This document shows, one piece after another, positions 53,082-61,213 of a stretch of DNA of 64,000 nucleotides; the first letter of the stretch is position 1, and every line of letters begins with the position of its first letter. Origin of the DNA: Massilia eurypsychrophila (lineage in GTDB: Bacteria > Pseudomonadota > Gammaproteobacteria > Burkholderiales > Burkholderiaceae_D); contig NZ_PDOC01000005.1 in the NCBI RefSeq assembly GCF_002760655.1, positions 186,001-250,000 on the forward strand, given 5' to 3'. The notes under the pieces were generated by a model. That model was given only the letters and a program-made list of their open reading frames with translations, searched no databases and was not told where the DNA came from. The position numbers and the translations under genes are program-made.

Positions 53082-54935
53082 TTAGAACCACGCGTCCTGC
53101 ATGTCGAGCGTGGTGGTGTCGATGCTGGCCAGAAGGGCGAGTTGCGGTCCGACCTTCGGCAGTTCCCATTTGAAGAAGTAGCGGCACGCTTGCAGCTTGC
53201 CGCGGTAGAAATCCTGGTCGGTATCGGCCGCGCTAGTGAGCTGGCGTTCGGCCAGCATTGCCTGCTCGAGCCAGATCCAGGCGACCACGGCGTGGCCGAC
53301 CGCCTCCAGGTAGACGCTGGCGTTGGCCAAGGTCTTGTTCATGTCGCCGGCGGCATACAGCGCAGCGGTCACGGTGGCAACGCGCTGCCAGATTGCATCG
53401 AGCTCGTCGGCATACGCTTGCAGTTCGGCCGAGGCGCCGTGCTCGCGCGCGTTGCTGATCGTCTTGCCGATCTCGGCGCTGACGGCGCGGAACAGCGCGC
53501 CATCCTGGATCGACACCTTGCGCCCCAGCAGGTCGAGCCCGTGGATGCCGTGCGTGCCTTCGTGGATCGCGTTCAGGCGGTTGTCGCGGTAGAACTGTTC
53601 GACGTTGTACTCGCGCGTGTAACCGTAGCCGCCATGCACCTGGATCGCCAGGCTGTTTGCCTCAACGCACCATTGTGACGGCCACGATTTGGCAATCGGC
53701 GTCAGGAAATCGAGCAGCTGGCCGGCGTGGCGGCGCGCCTCGTCCGACTCGGCGCTGCGTTGCTCGTCGACCAGCCGCGCGCAGTACAACACCAGGGCTA
53801 GCGCCCCTTCGGCATACGCTTTCTGCGCCAGCAACATGCGCCGCACGTCGGTGTGGCCGATGATCGCCACCTGTGGCTTGACCGGATCTTTCTCCGCTGG
53901 ATGGCGCCCCTGGGGACGGTTGCGCGCGTAGTCGAGCGCATGCAGGTAACCGGTGACGCCGAGCACGGCTGCGCCGAGGCCGACGCCGATGCGCGCCTCG
54001 TTCATCATATGGAACATGTTGGCCAGGCCCTGGTGCACATTGCCGACCAGGTAGCCGATCGCGCCGGCCTTGCCGTGCGGCTTGTACTTGCCCTCGCCGA
54101 AGTTGAGCAGGCAATTGGTGGTGCCGCGGTTGCCCATCTTGTGGTTCAGGCCAGCCAGGACGACGTCGTTGTGCTCGCCCGGTGCACCGTTCTCGTCGAG
54201 CACGAACTTCGGCACGATGAACAGCGAAATGCCCTTGACGCCGGCAATTGGACGGCCATCCGGGCCGGGTATCTTGGCCAGCACCAGGTGCACGATGTTG
54301 CCGGCGAGATCGTGCTCGCCGGCGGAAATCCACATCTTGTTGCCTGTCAGCCGGTACTGGCGCTCGCCGTCGGCGCCGTCCACGGGATCCGGCTCGGCGC
54401 GGGTGGTGATGTCCGACAAGCTCGATCCGGCCTGCGGTTCCGACAAGCACATCGTGCCGAAAAACTGGCCGGCGAACATCGGCCGCACATACTGCTCGAC
54501 CTGGCGCGGGGTGGCGCACTTGAGCAAGGTGTTGGCGTTGGCGACGGTCAGGAAGATGTAGGCCGAGGTGGCAACGTTGGCGGCGGTGAACCAGGCGACG
54601 GTCGCCTTTTCCATCACCGATGGCAACTGCATGCCGTCGAATTCGTAGTCCTGGCCGGCCGCCAAGAGGCCGGCAGCGGCGAAAGCGTCGAGCGCGGTCT
54701 TCACTTCCGGGATGATGGTGACGGTGGTGCCGTCGAAGTGCGGTTCGTTATTGTCGCTCTTCTTGTTATGCGGCGCGAACAGGTCGGTGGCAACTTGCTC
54801 GGCGGTGTCGAGCGCGGCGCTGAAGGTCTCGCGGCTGTGGTCTTCAAAACGCTTGCGGGTAGTCAGCGATTCGACGTCGAGCCATTCGAACAGCAAAAAG
54901 TCGAGGTCGCGGCGCGAGAGGATTTTTGATTGCAT
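53082..54935 (-). CDS. Acyl-CoA dehydrogenase with extended C-terminal domain
   Basis: The 617-residue FAD enzyme carries MCLSEPQAGSSLSDITTRA, KMWISAGEHDL and HGGYGYTREYNVEQFYRDNRLNAIHEGT, whose Glu (IHEGT) is the catalytic base position. The extra C-terminal domain marks the larger FadE5/DmdC-like class. It catalyses the first step of beta-oxidation. The ATG at 54935 starts homology (MQSKILSRRDLDFLLFEWLD); upstream frame is not coding. Confidence 0.93.
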   Translation of the reverse strand: MQSKILSRRDLDFLLFEWLDVESLTTRKRFEDHSRETFSAALDTAEQVATDLFAPHNKKSDNNEPHFDGTTVTIIPEVKTALDAFAAAGLLAAGQDYEFDGMQLPSVMEKATVAWFTAANVATSAYIFLTVANANTLLKCATPRQVEQYVRPMFAGQFFGTMCLSEPQAGSSLSDITTRAEPDPVDGADGERQYRLTGNKMWISAGEHDLAGNIVHLVLAKIPGPDGRPIAGVKGISLFIVPKFVLDENGAPGEHNDVVLAGLNHKMGNRGTTNCLLNFGEGKYKPHGKAGAIGYLVGNVHQGLANMFHMMNEARIGVGLGAAVLGVTGYLHALDYARNRPQGRHPAEKDPVKPQVAIIGHTDVRRMLLAQKAYAEGALALVLYCARLVDEQRSAESDEARRHAGQLLDFLTPIAKSWPSQWCVEANSLAIQVHGGYGYTREYNVEQFYRDNRLNAIHEGTHGIHGLDLLGRKVSIQDGALFRAVSAEIGKTISNAREHGASAELQAYADELDAIWQRVATVTAALYAAGDMNKTLANASVYLEAVGHAVVAWIWLEQAMLAERQLTSAADTDQDFYRGKLQACRYFFKWELPKVGPQLALLASIDTTTLDMQDAWF

Positions 54936-54974
54936 GGACGGATTCCTGGAACGTGCTCGACGGATCAAGGGGGG

Positions 54975-55084
54975 GAGCAAAGGGGTCTGACCCTGGTTGT
55001 TCGTTTGAGGGGCGGACCCCGGTTGAGCTTGCCACTGCGAACCGGGGTCAGCCCCTGAACTGAAACACCCGGGTCGGACCCGTC
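54975..55084. repeat. Intergenic block with GGGGTC...GACCCC-type repeats
   Basis: Between the thiolase and dehydrogenase genes several short inverted elements occur: GGGGTCTGACCC, GGGGCGGACCCC, CCGGGGTCAGCCCCT and CGGGTCGGACCCG. They differ from the 16-bp GGGGTCAGTGCCGGCA repeats and resemble the arms of the element at 58765-58890. They may form hairpins in the intergenic mRNA. Confidence 0.6.
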
Positions 55085-56263
55085 TCAGACCACTTCGAAC
55101 AGGCCGGCGGCGCCCTGGCCGCCGCCGATGCACATCGTGACGACGACGTACTTCACGCCGCGGCGCTTGCCCTCGATCAGCGCGTGGCCGACCAGCCGCG
55201 CGCCGGACACGCCGTACGGGTGGCCGACGGCGATCGCGCCGCCATTGACGTTGAGGCGATCCATCGGGATGCCGAGCGTGTCGGCGCAATACAGCACCTG
55301 CACCGCGAATGCCTCGTTCAATTCCCACAGGCCGATGTCGGACACCGACAGGCCGGCCTTTTTCAGCAGCTTCGGCACGGCGTAGACCGGGCCGATGCCC
55401 ATTTCGTCAGGCTCGCAGCCGGCCACCGCGAAGCCGCGGAAAATGCCGAGCGGCTGCAGGCCCTTCGCTTGCGCCGTCTGCGCGCTCATCACGATCGCCA
55501 CCGAGGCACCATCGGAAAACTGGCTGGCATTGCCGGCGCTGATCACGCCGCCAGGCACCGCCGAGCGGATCTTCGAGACCGCCTCGAGCGTGGTGTCGGC
55601 GCGAATGCCTTCGTCGGCCGAAATCGTCACTTCGCGCGTCAGCAACATGCCGCTGGCCTTGTCGGCCACGCCCATGGTGGTGGTCATCGGCACGATTTCG
55701 GCGTCGAAGAGCCCGGCAGCCTGGGCGGCGGCGGCGCGCTGCTGGCTCTGCACGCCGTATTCGTCCTGGCGCTCGCGGCTGACCTTGTAGCGCTTGGCCA
55801 CCGTCTCGGCCGTTTGCAGCATCGGCCAGTAGATTTCCGGCTTGTGCTCCATCAGCCACGGATCGGCCAGCATGTGGCGGTTCATTTCCTGCTGCACGCA
55901 CGAGATCGACTCGACGCCGCCGGCGGCGTAGATATCGCCCTCGCCGGCAATGATGCGCTGCGCCGCGGTGGCGATCGTCTGCAGGCCCGACGAGCAAAAC
56001 CGGTTGATCGTCATGCCGCCGGTGCTGACCGGGCAGCCGGCGCGCAGCGCGATCTGGCGCGCGATGTTGGCGCCGGTGGCCCCTTCCGGATTGGCGCAAC
56101 CGATGATGACATCCTCGACCTCGCCAGCTTCGATGCCGGCGCGCGCGATCGCCGCCTGCAGCGCATGGCCGCCCAGAGTGGCGCCGTGCGTCATGTTGAA
56201 CGCGCCTTTCCACGATTTGGCCAAGGCGGTACGGGCGGTCGATACGATGACTGCATCTAGCAT
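55085..56263 (-). CDS. Acetyl-CoA C-acyltransferase (thiolase)
   Basis: The 392-residue enzyme has the nucleophile Cys in [11 protein letters not shown] (about residue 88), the histidine in [17 protein letters not shown] and the second Cys in [17 protein letters not shown]. It cleaves 3-ketoacyl-CoA in beta-oxidation. The ATG at 56263 has AGGAG 8 bases upstream; longer frames are not supported. It heads the unit with the acyl-CoA dehydrogenase. Confidence 0.95.
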   Translation of the reverse strand: MLDAVIVSTARTALAKSWKGAFNMTHGATLGGHALQAAIARAGIEAGEVEDVIIGCANPEGATGANIARQIALRAGCPVSTGGMTINRFCSSGLQTIATAAQRIIAGEGDIYAAGGVESISCVQQEMNRHMLADPWLMEHKPEIYWPMLQTAETVAKRYKVSRERQDEYGVQSQQRAAAAQAAGLFDAEIVPMTTTMGVADKASGMLLTREVTISADEGIRADTTLEAVSKIRSAVPGGVISAGNASQFSDGASVAIVMSAQTAQAKGLQPLGIFRGFAVAGCEPDEMGIGPVYAVPKLLKKAGLSVSDIGLWELNEAFAVQVLYCADTLGIPMDRLNVNGGAIAVGHPYGVSGARLVGHALIEGKRRGVKYVVVTMCIGGGQGAAGLFEVV

Positions 56264-56520
56264 GGAGATCTCCTGAGTAGGTAAATGTGTCTGTCGACAC
56301 ACGGTGTCGTTGCGTACGAGAATAGCACAATTTAGTACGGTCGTTCGCAAATTCTCGCAGTTCAAAAACGACACTTGCGTTAGCGATTTGGATATTCTTT
56401 TTGTCAGCTTGGCGTAAGTTTGCAGCAAGCCTGTCGTAAGTTTGGCAGTTCACACTGCGACACAGCTGACGAATACCGGCTATCCGATGAAATCAACATA
56501 ATCAATACACGGAGACAAAC

Positions 56521-58224
56521 ATGGCAATTACCCCCGGCATGACCGCGGACGGCCGCAAGGCAGTCCCAGCACACACGGGCCTCACCAAGGAAGAGCGCAA
56601 GGTCATCTTCGCCTCGTCCCTCGGCACCGTTTTCGAATGGTATGACTTTTACCTGTACGGCGCCCTGGCGACCATTATCGGCACCCAGTTCTTCATTGGC
56701 GACGCCACCACGAAGTTCATCTTCGCCCTGCTCGCGTTCGCGGCCGGCTTCATCGTGCGTCCATTCGGCGCGCTGGTGTTTGGCCGGCTCGGCGACATGA
56801 TCGGTCGCAAGTACACTTTCCTGATCACGATCTTGCTGATGGGCGCGTCGACCTTCCTGGTCGGCTTGTTGCCAAGCTACGCTACGATCGGCATCGCGGC
56901 GCCGATCATCCTCGTCACCTTGCGCATTCTGCAAGGCCTGGCGCTGGGCGGCGAATACGGCGGCGCGGCGACCTATGTCGCCGAGCACGCACCAGAAGGC
57001 AAGCGCGGCTACTTCACCTCGTGGATTCAGACTACCGCAACGCTGGGCCTGTTCCTGTCGCTGATGGTCATTCTGGGCACCCGTACCGCGATGGGCGAAG
57101 AGCAGTTCCTCGCATGGGGCTGGCGCATTCCGTTCCTGGTCTCGGTGCTGCTGCTGGCCGTGTCGGTCTGGATTCGCCTGTCGATGAACGAGTCGCCGGC
57201 ATTCGCCAAAATGAAAGCGGAAGGCAAGACGTCGAAGGCGCCGCTGACCGAAGCTTTCCTGAAAGGCAAGAACGCCAAGATCGTGCTGCTGGCACTGATC
57301 GGCCTGACGATGGGCCAGGCCGTGGTGTGGTACACGGGTCAGTTCTACGCCCTGTTCTTCCTTGAGAAAACGCTGAAGGTCGACGGCGCGCTGGCCAACA
57401 TCCTGATCGCCATTTCGCTGTTCCTGGCCACGCCGTTCTTCGTTGTCTTCGGTACGCTGTCGGACAAGATTGGCCGCAAGTGGATCATCCTGGGCGGCTG
57501 TCTGATTGCCGCGCTGACCTACTTCCCGATCTTCGGCGCGCTGACGCACTACGCTAACCCAGCCCTGGAAACAGCTCTGAAGAACTCGCCAGTGGTCGTG
57601 GTCGCCGATCCGGCAACCTGCCACTTCCAGTTCAACCCGACGGGCCAGAAGAAGTTCCCATCGTCGTGCGATATCGCCACCGGCATGCTGACGGCGGCAT
57701 CGGTGAGCTACACCAAGGTTGACGCCCCGGCCGGTACGATTGCCAGCGTCAAAGTCGGCGACAAGGAATACACGTCGTTTAACGCCGGCATGGATCCAGC
57801 CGGCCTGAACTTCGACGCCGCCAGCAAGGCCAAGGAAGCGGTGATGAAGACCGAAGTGGGCGGCGCCATCAAGGCTGCCGGCTACCCAGCCAAGGCTGAT
57901 CCGGAGCAGATCAACAAGCCGATGGTTGTCGCGCTGCTGTTCATTCTGGTGCTGTATGTCACGATGGTGTACGGCCCGATCGCGGCGATGCTGGTCGAAA
58001 TGTTCCCCACCCGCATCCGCTACACGTCGATGTCCCTGCCGTACCACATCGGTAATGGCTGGTTCGGCGGTTTGCTGCCAACCACCGCCTTCGCCCTCGT
58101 CGCGTACAAGGGCGACATCTACTACGGCCTGTGGTATCCGATCATCATCGCCCTGATCACGTTCGTCATCGGCGCGCTGTTCGTCAAGGAAACCAAGGAC
58201 AACGACATCTACGCTGCCGACTAA
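56521..58224 (+). CDS. MHS-family MFS transporter with a large periplasmic loop
   Basis: The 567-residue 12-helix transporter starts with SSLGTVFEWYDFYLYGALA, typical of metabolite:H+ symporters, and has GRLGDMIGRKYTF (motif A) and RILQGLALGGEYGGAATYV. Between the helices around residues 350 and 460 lies a soluble stretch of about 110 residues with two Cys (DPATCHFQF, PSSCDIATG) that could form a disulfide. It probably imports an organic or fatty acid. It diverges from the thiolase gene and ends in a strong terminator. Confidence 0.92.
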   Translation: MAITPGMTADGRKAVPAHTGLTKEERKVIFASSLGTVFEWYDFYLYGALATIIGTQFFIGDATTKFIFALLAFAAGFIVRPFGALVFGRLGDMIGRKYTFLITILLMGASTFLVGLLPSYATIGIAAPIILVTLRILQGLALGGEYGGAATYVAEHAPEGKRGYFTSWIQTTATLGLFLSLMVILGTRTAMGEEQFLAWGWRIPFLVSVLLLAVSVWIRLSMNESPAFAKMKAEGKTSKAPLTEAFLKGKNAKIVLLALIGLTMGQAVVWYTGQFYALFFLEKTLKVDGALANILIAISLFLATPFFVVFGTLSDKIGRKWIILGGCLIAALTYFPIFGALTHYANPALETALKNSPVVVVADPATCHFQFNPTGQKKFPSSCDIATGMLTAASVSYTKVDAPAGTIASVKVGDKEYTSFNAGMDPAGLNFDAASKAKEAVMKTEVGGAIKAAGYPAKADPEQINKPMVVALLFILVLYVTMVYGPIAAMLVEMFPTRIRYTSMSLPYHIGNGWFGGLLPTTAFALVAYKGDIYYGLWYPIIIALITFVIGALFVKETKDNDIYAAD

Positions 58225-58245
58225 GACAGCCGTCGTTCCTGAAGG

Positions 58246-58278
58246 GAAAAATGCCGCTAGCGATAGCGGCATTTTTTT
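58246..58278 (+). terminator. Intrinsic terminator after the MHS transporter
   Basis: Stem ATGCCGCTA (58251-58259) and TAGCGGCAT (58264-58272) with a GCGA loop, followed by seven T residues. An A run precedes it, so it may also work in the other direction. Confidence 0.92.
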
Positions 58279-58406
58279 CGCCTTGCGTGATCTTCCCGTC
58301 CGGAAAAAAATCTTGGTGCCACGTATCGCGCGTTAGGCATTCGATATCGAAGAGTATCATTTTGGGTAAGGCACGTCGCCTGGACTAATACTTGGAGAGG
58401 ATCATC

Positions 58407-58751
58407 ATGCTCGACAGCGAAATGCACAACCTGCAGAACTGTATTGCCGCCTGCCAGGAAGCGATCCGCGCGTGCCAAACGTGCGCGGCCGAAGACATCC
58501 GCGCCGGCACGTCGCTGTGCGCGCTGATCAACCTCGACTGTTCCGACATCTGCACGGCAACGATGAATGCGATGGCGCGCAATTCGATTCATCATGGCGA
58601 CTTCGCGGCCGTGTGCGCGCACGTGTGCCGGGCCTGCGCGACCGCTTGCTCGGTGCACGCCGAAATCCACGCCCACTACGCCGCCTGCCAGATTGCCTGC
58701 GAAAAATGCGCCTCTGAATGCGTCAAGCACGTCAAGGAACGCCACATCTGA
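58407..58751 (+). CDS. Four-helix-bundle Cys-rich protein (DUF326)
   Basis: The 114-residue protein has Cys patterns CIAACQEAIRACQTC, CSDIC, CAHVCRACATAC and CQIACEKCASEC, as in DUF326 copper-storage-like proteins. The ATG at 58407 has GGAGAGG upstream. It is a paralogue of 19649-20026 but lacks the disordered tail. No copper export genes are adjacent. Confidence 0.87.
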   Translation: MLDSEMHNLQNCIAACQEAIRACQTCAAEDIRAGTSLCALINLDCSDICTATMNAMARNSIHHGDFAAVCAHVCRACATACSVHAEIHAHYAACQIACEKCASECVKHVKERHI

Positions 58752-58764
58752 CCGCTCAAAAATT

Positions 58765-58890
58765 GGGGTCAGACCCGTTTGTTATCCTGCCCTTTTCTGT
58801 TCCGCCAAATATCGTCCGGGTCCGCGCTTATCGTTGACCCGGCTGTTTGGCGTCTGGCGAAAACGTCGAATATCAAACGGGTCTGACCCC
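58765..58890. repeat. 126-bp element bounded by 17-bp perfect inverted repeats
   Basis: Left arm GGGGTCAGACCCGTTTG (58765-58781) and right arm CAAACGGGTCTGACCCC (58874-58890) are exact inverses. Each arm itself contains the palindrome GGGTCAGACCC-like core. The interior (CGGGTCCGCGC...GTTGACCCGG) has further dyad character. A T run follows the right arm. It could be a REP-type or miniature inverted-repeat element, or a large terminator structure after the DUF326 gene. Confidence 0.7.
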
Positions 58891-59035
58891 ATTTTTTTAT
58901 TTTGCTTCTGGTGCATCCATTTGCACTCCTGAGGTGTAGTACAAGCATCAACTTCCGTCGCCGCGATCAGTTTTTGCTGATTCGCCGTGGCCAGTTGCAG
59001 CGTTGCACACATCGATAACTCAGGAGCCCAAGCCC

Positions 59036-60679
59036 ATGAACAAACCTTTTTTTGCCAAACTAACTCTCGCCACTGCCGTCGCCCTCGCCCTCGCAGGATG
59101 CGGCAGCGATAACGATAACAACGTGCCTGAGGCGCCGCCGGCGCCGCCACCAGCGCCGCCAGCCGTGCCGGGTGATGTGTTCGTGCTGACTGCAAGCAAC
59201 AAGTTGGCGTCGTTCAATCGCGATAGTGCGGCGACCATCCGCACTAACGTCGCCATCAGCGGCCTGGCCGCCGGCGAGAGCCTGGTCGGCATCGACTTCC
59301 GCCCGGCAGACGGCCTCCTGTATGGCGTCGGCAGCACCGGCCGCCTCTATACGATTGACACGACCACCGCCGCGGCAACACTGAAGTCGACGCTCACCGC
59401 GGATGCGACCGACACCACGTTGCCGTACGCGAGCTTGTCCGGCGCCCAGTTCGGCGTCGACTTCAACCCGGCGGCGGACCGCCTGCGCATTGTCAGCGAC
59501 ACCGGCCAGAACCTGCGCATTAACGTCGACACCGGCGCGGTAACCACCGACGGCCCCATCAACGGCGGCGCCGCGAATGCAGCGGTGACCGCGTCGGCCT
59601 ACACCAACTCGTTCGCCGGCACCGCTAACACGGTGCTGTTCGCCATCGATTCGGCCAATGGCACGCTGTTCACGCAAAATCCGCCGAACAACGGCAACCT
59701 GAGCGTGCCAGTGACGCTGGGCATCACCGCCAGCAGCGTCAGCGGCTTCGATATCGACGCCGTCACCAATACCGGCTACGCCGTGTTCACCGTCGGCGGC
59801 GTGCGCAACTTCTACAGCGTCAACCTGACTGCTACCGGCAATGCGGCCACCGTTATCGGCGCCATCGGCGTGTCCGAAGACATCCGCGGCCTCGCCGTGC
59901 GCGGCGCCCGTACCCCGGCCGTGTACGGCCTGGCCGACGATGGCCGCCTGGTCAGTTTTGCCACGCTGACGCCGAACACGGTCACCGCGACGGCAATCAC
60001 CGGCCTGGCCGCCGGCGAAACGGTGCTTGGCATCGACTTCCGGCCGAAAGACCGCCTGCTGTACGCGCTGTCGTCGACCGGCAAGATCTACACGATCGAC
60101 CCGGCAACGGGCGCCGCGACAGTCAAGGCAACGTTGGCTGCGGACGCCGCCGATACCACCAACCCGTTCGCCGGCATCAGCGGCACCGCCTTCGCGGTCG
60201 ACTTCAATCCGGTCGCCGACCGCCTGCGCGTGATCAGCAATACCGGCCAGAGCCTGCGCATCAACGCCGACACGGGCGCCACGACGACCGACGGCGCCAT
60301 CAACGCGGCCGGCGCCTTGCCGATTGTCACCGGCGCGGCCTACACCAACAGCTTTGCCGGCACCACCGCGACGAGCCTGTTCGACATCGATACCGCTGCC
60401 GACACGCTGGCGCTGCAGAATCCGCCTAACGACGGCACCCTCAGCAACGTCGGCGCCCTCGGCGTCAATGCGAACGGCGACGTCGCCTTCGATATTGCCG
60501 GCGGCACCAACGGCCTGGCACTTGCGGCGCTGCGCACCAGCGCCGGCGGACCTAGCTCGCTGTACCGCATCGACCTGGTGACCGGCGCCGCCACGCTCGT
60601 CAACGGCACCGCGACGCCGGCGACATCGGTCGTTGGCACCGGCCTCGGCTTGCGCGATATCGCCATCGTGATCCGCTAA
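59036..60679 (+). CDS. Lipoprotein with two DUF4394 domains
   Basis: The 547-residue protein starts at ATG 59036 (CAGGAG upstream) with a lipobox LAGC (VALALAGCGSD) and a Pro/Ala linker. Two DUF4394 repeats follow (about 45-300 and 305-547), each with GIDFRP..LLY, DFNP.ADRLR, GQ.LRIN and AYTNSFAGT. The domain is a predicted beta-propeller of unknown function. It is likely anchored in the outer membrane. A copy of its last 30 codons lies 229 bases beyond its end. Confidence 0.85.
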   Translation: MNKPFFAKLTLATAVALALAGCGSDNDNNVPEAPPAPPPAPPAVPGDVFVLTASNKLASFNRDSAATIRTNVAISGLAAGESLVGIDFRPADGLLYGVGSTGRLYTIDTTTAAATLKSTLTADATDTTLPYASLSGAQFGVDFNPAADRLRIVSDTGQNLRINVDTGAVTTDGPINGGAANAAVTASAYTNSFAGTANTVLFAIDSANGTLFTQNPPNNGNLSVPVTLGITASSVSGFDIDAVTNTGYAVFTVGGVRNFYSVNLTATGNAATVIGAIGVSEDIRGLAVRGARTPAVYGLADDGRLVSFATLTPNTVTATAITGLAAGETVLGIDFRPKDRLLYALSSTGKIYTIDPATGAATVKATLAADAADTTNPFAGISGTAFAVDFNPVADRLRVISNTGQSLRINADTGATTTDGAINAAGALPIVTGAAYTNSFAGTTATSLFDIDTAADTLALQNPPNDGTLSNVGALGVNANGDVAFDIAGGTNGLALAALRTSAGGPSSLYRIDLVTGAATLVNGTATPATSVVGTGLGLRDIAIVIR

Positions 60680-60700
60680 AGCTTGTCGGCCCTCCCCGGC

Positions 60701-61130
60701 GGGGTCAGTGCCGGCAAACGAACACGGTCTCATCAGTTCGCGCCAGCGCCCTGCGGGGTCCGTGCCGGCAAACGGACACGGTCTCATCAAAACGCACAAG
60801 AAAAAGCGATACGGCGGAGTTCGTGTTCAATTTCCGGCACTGACCCTGCAGGATGTACGGCGGAGTTCGTGTCCGTTTGCCGGCACTGACCCCGTTTGAT
60901 GTGCACGACCACCCTCGTCAATGGCGCCGCAACGCCGGCCACTTCCGTCGTCGGCACCGGTCTCGGCTTGCGCGATATCGCGATCGTGATCCGCTAAAGC
61001 TTGTCGGCACTTCCCGGCGGGGTCGGCACTTCCGGCGGGGTCAGTGCCGGCAAACGGACACGGTCTCATCAGTTCGATCAAGAGAAAAGCGATACGGCCG
61101 AGTTCGTGTACGATTGCCGGCACTGACCCC
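60701..61130. repeat. Cluster of six GGGGTCAGTGCCGGCA repeats in both orientations
   Basis: Forward copies start at 60701, 60754 (variant with CCG) and 61037. Reverse copies lie at about 60832-60847 (degenerate), 60878-60893 and 61115-61130. The inner flank AAACG.ACACGG is also conserved, and GTCTCATCAGTTCG/CGGAGTTCGTGT pairs extend the symmetry. Facing pairs form potential long hairpins as in BIMEs. No transposase of the RAYT type is present in this window. Confidence 0.8.
60908..60997 (+). pseudogene. Tail of a lost DUF4394 paralogue
   Basis: Thirty codons ending ATPATSVVGTGLGLRDIAIV IR and stop repeat the last 30 codons of the DUF4394 lipoprotein (60590-60679). The 11 bases after the stop are also shared. 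There is no start codon or upstream homology. Nine of eleven base differences from the intact copy are synonymous, so the sequence diverged while still under protein-level selection. A second full gene probably stood here before a deletion. Confidence 0.7.
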
Positions 61131-61162
61131 GGTGGGTGGGCACTAAACAAACGGTCGTTGCA

Positions 61163-61196
61163 TAAAAAATGCCGCTGAATTCAGCGGCATTTTTTT
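61163..61196. terminator. Bidirectional intrinsic terminator
   Basis: AATGCCGCTGAATTCAGCGGCATT is a perfect palindrome centred between 61179 and 61180, flanked by six A on the left and seven T on the right. It can end the minus-strand bifunctional beta-oxidation gene as well as plus-strand transcripts. The stem resembles that at 58251-58272. Confidence 0.9.
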
Positions 61197-61213
61197 GTCG
61201 GCGATCGGATCGG

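Noticed and set aside
56404-58272. 622-codon frame antisense to the MHS transporter
   Set aside because: Shadow of the transporter's third-codon GC; composition dominated by Gln, Arg and Asp repeats.
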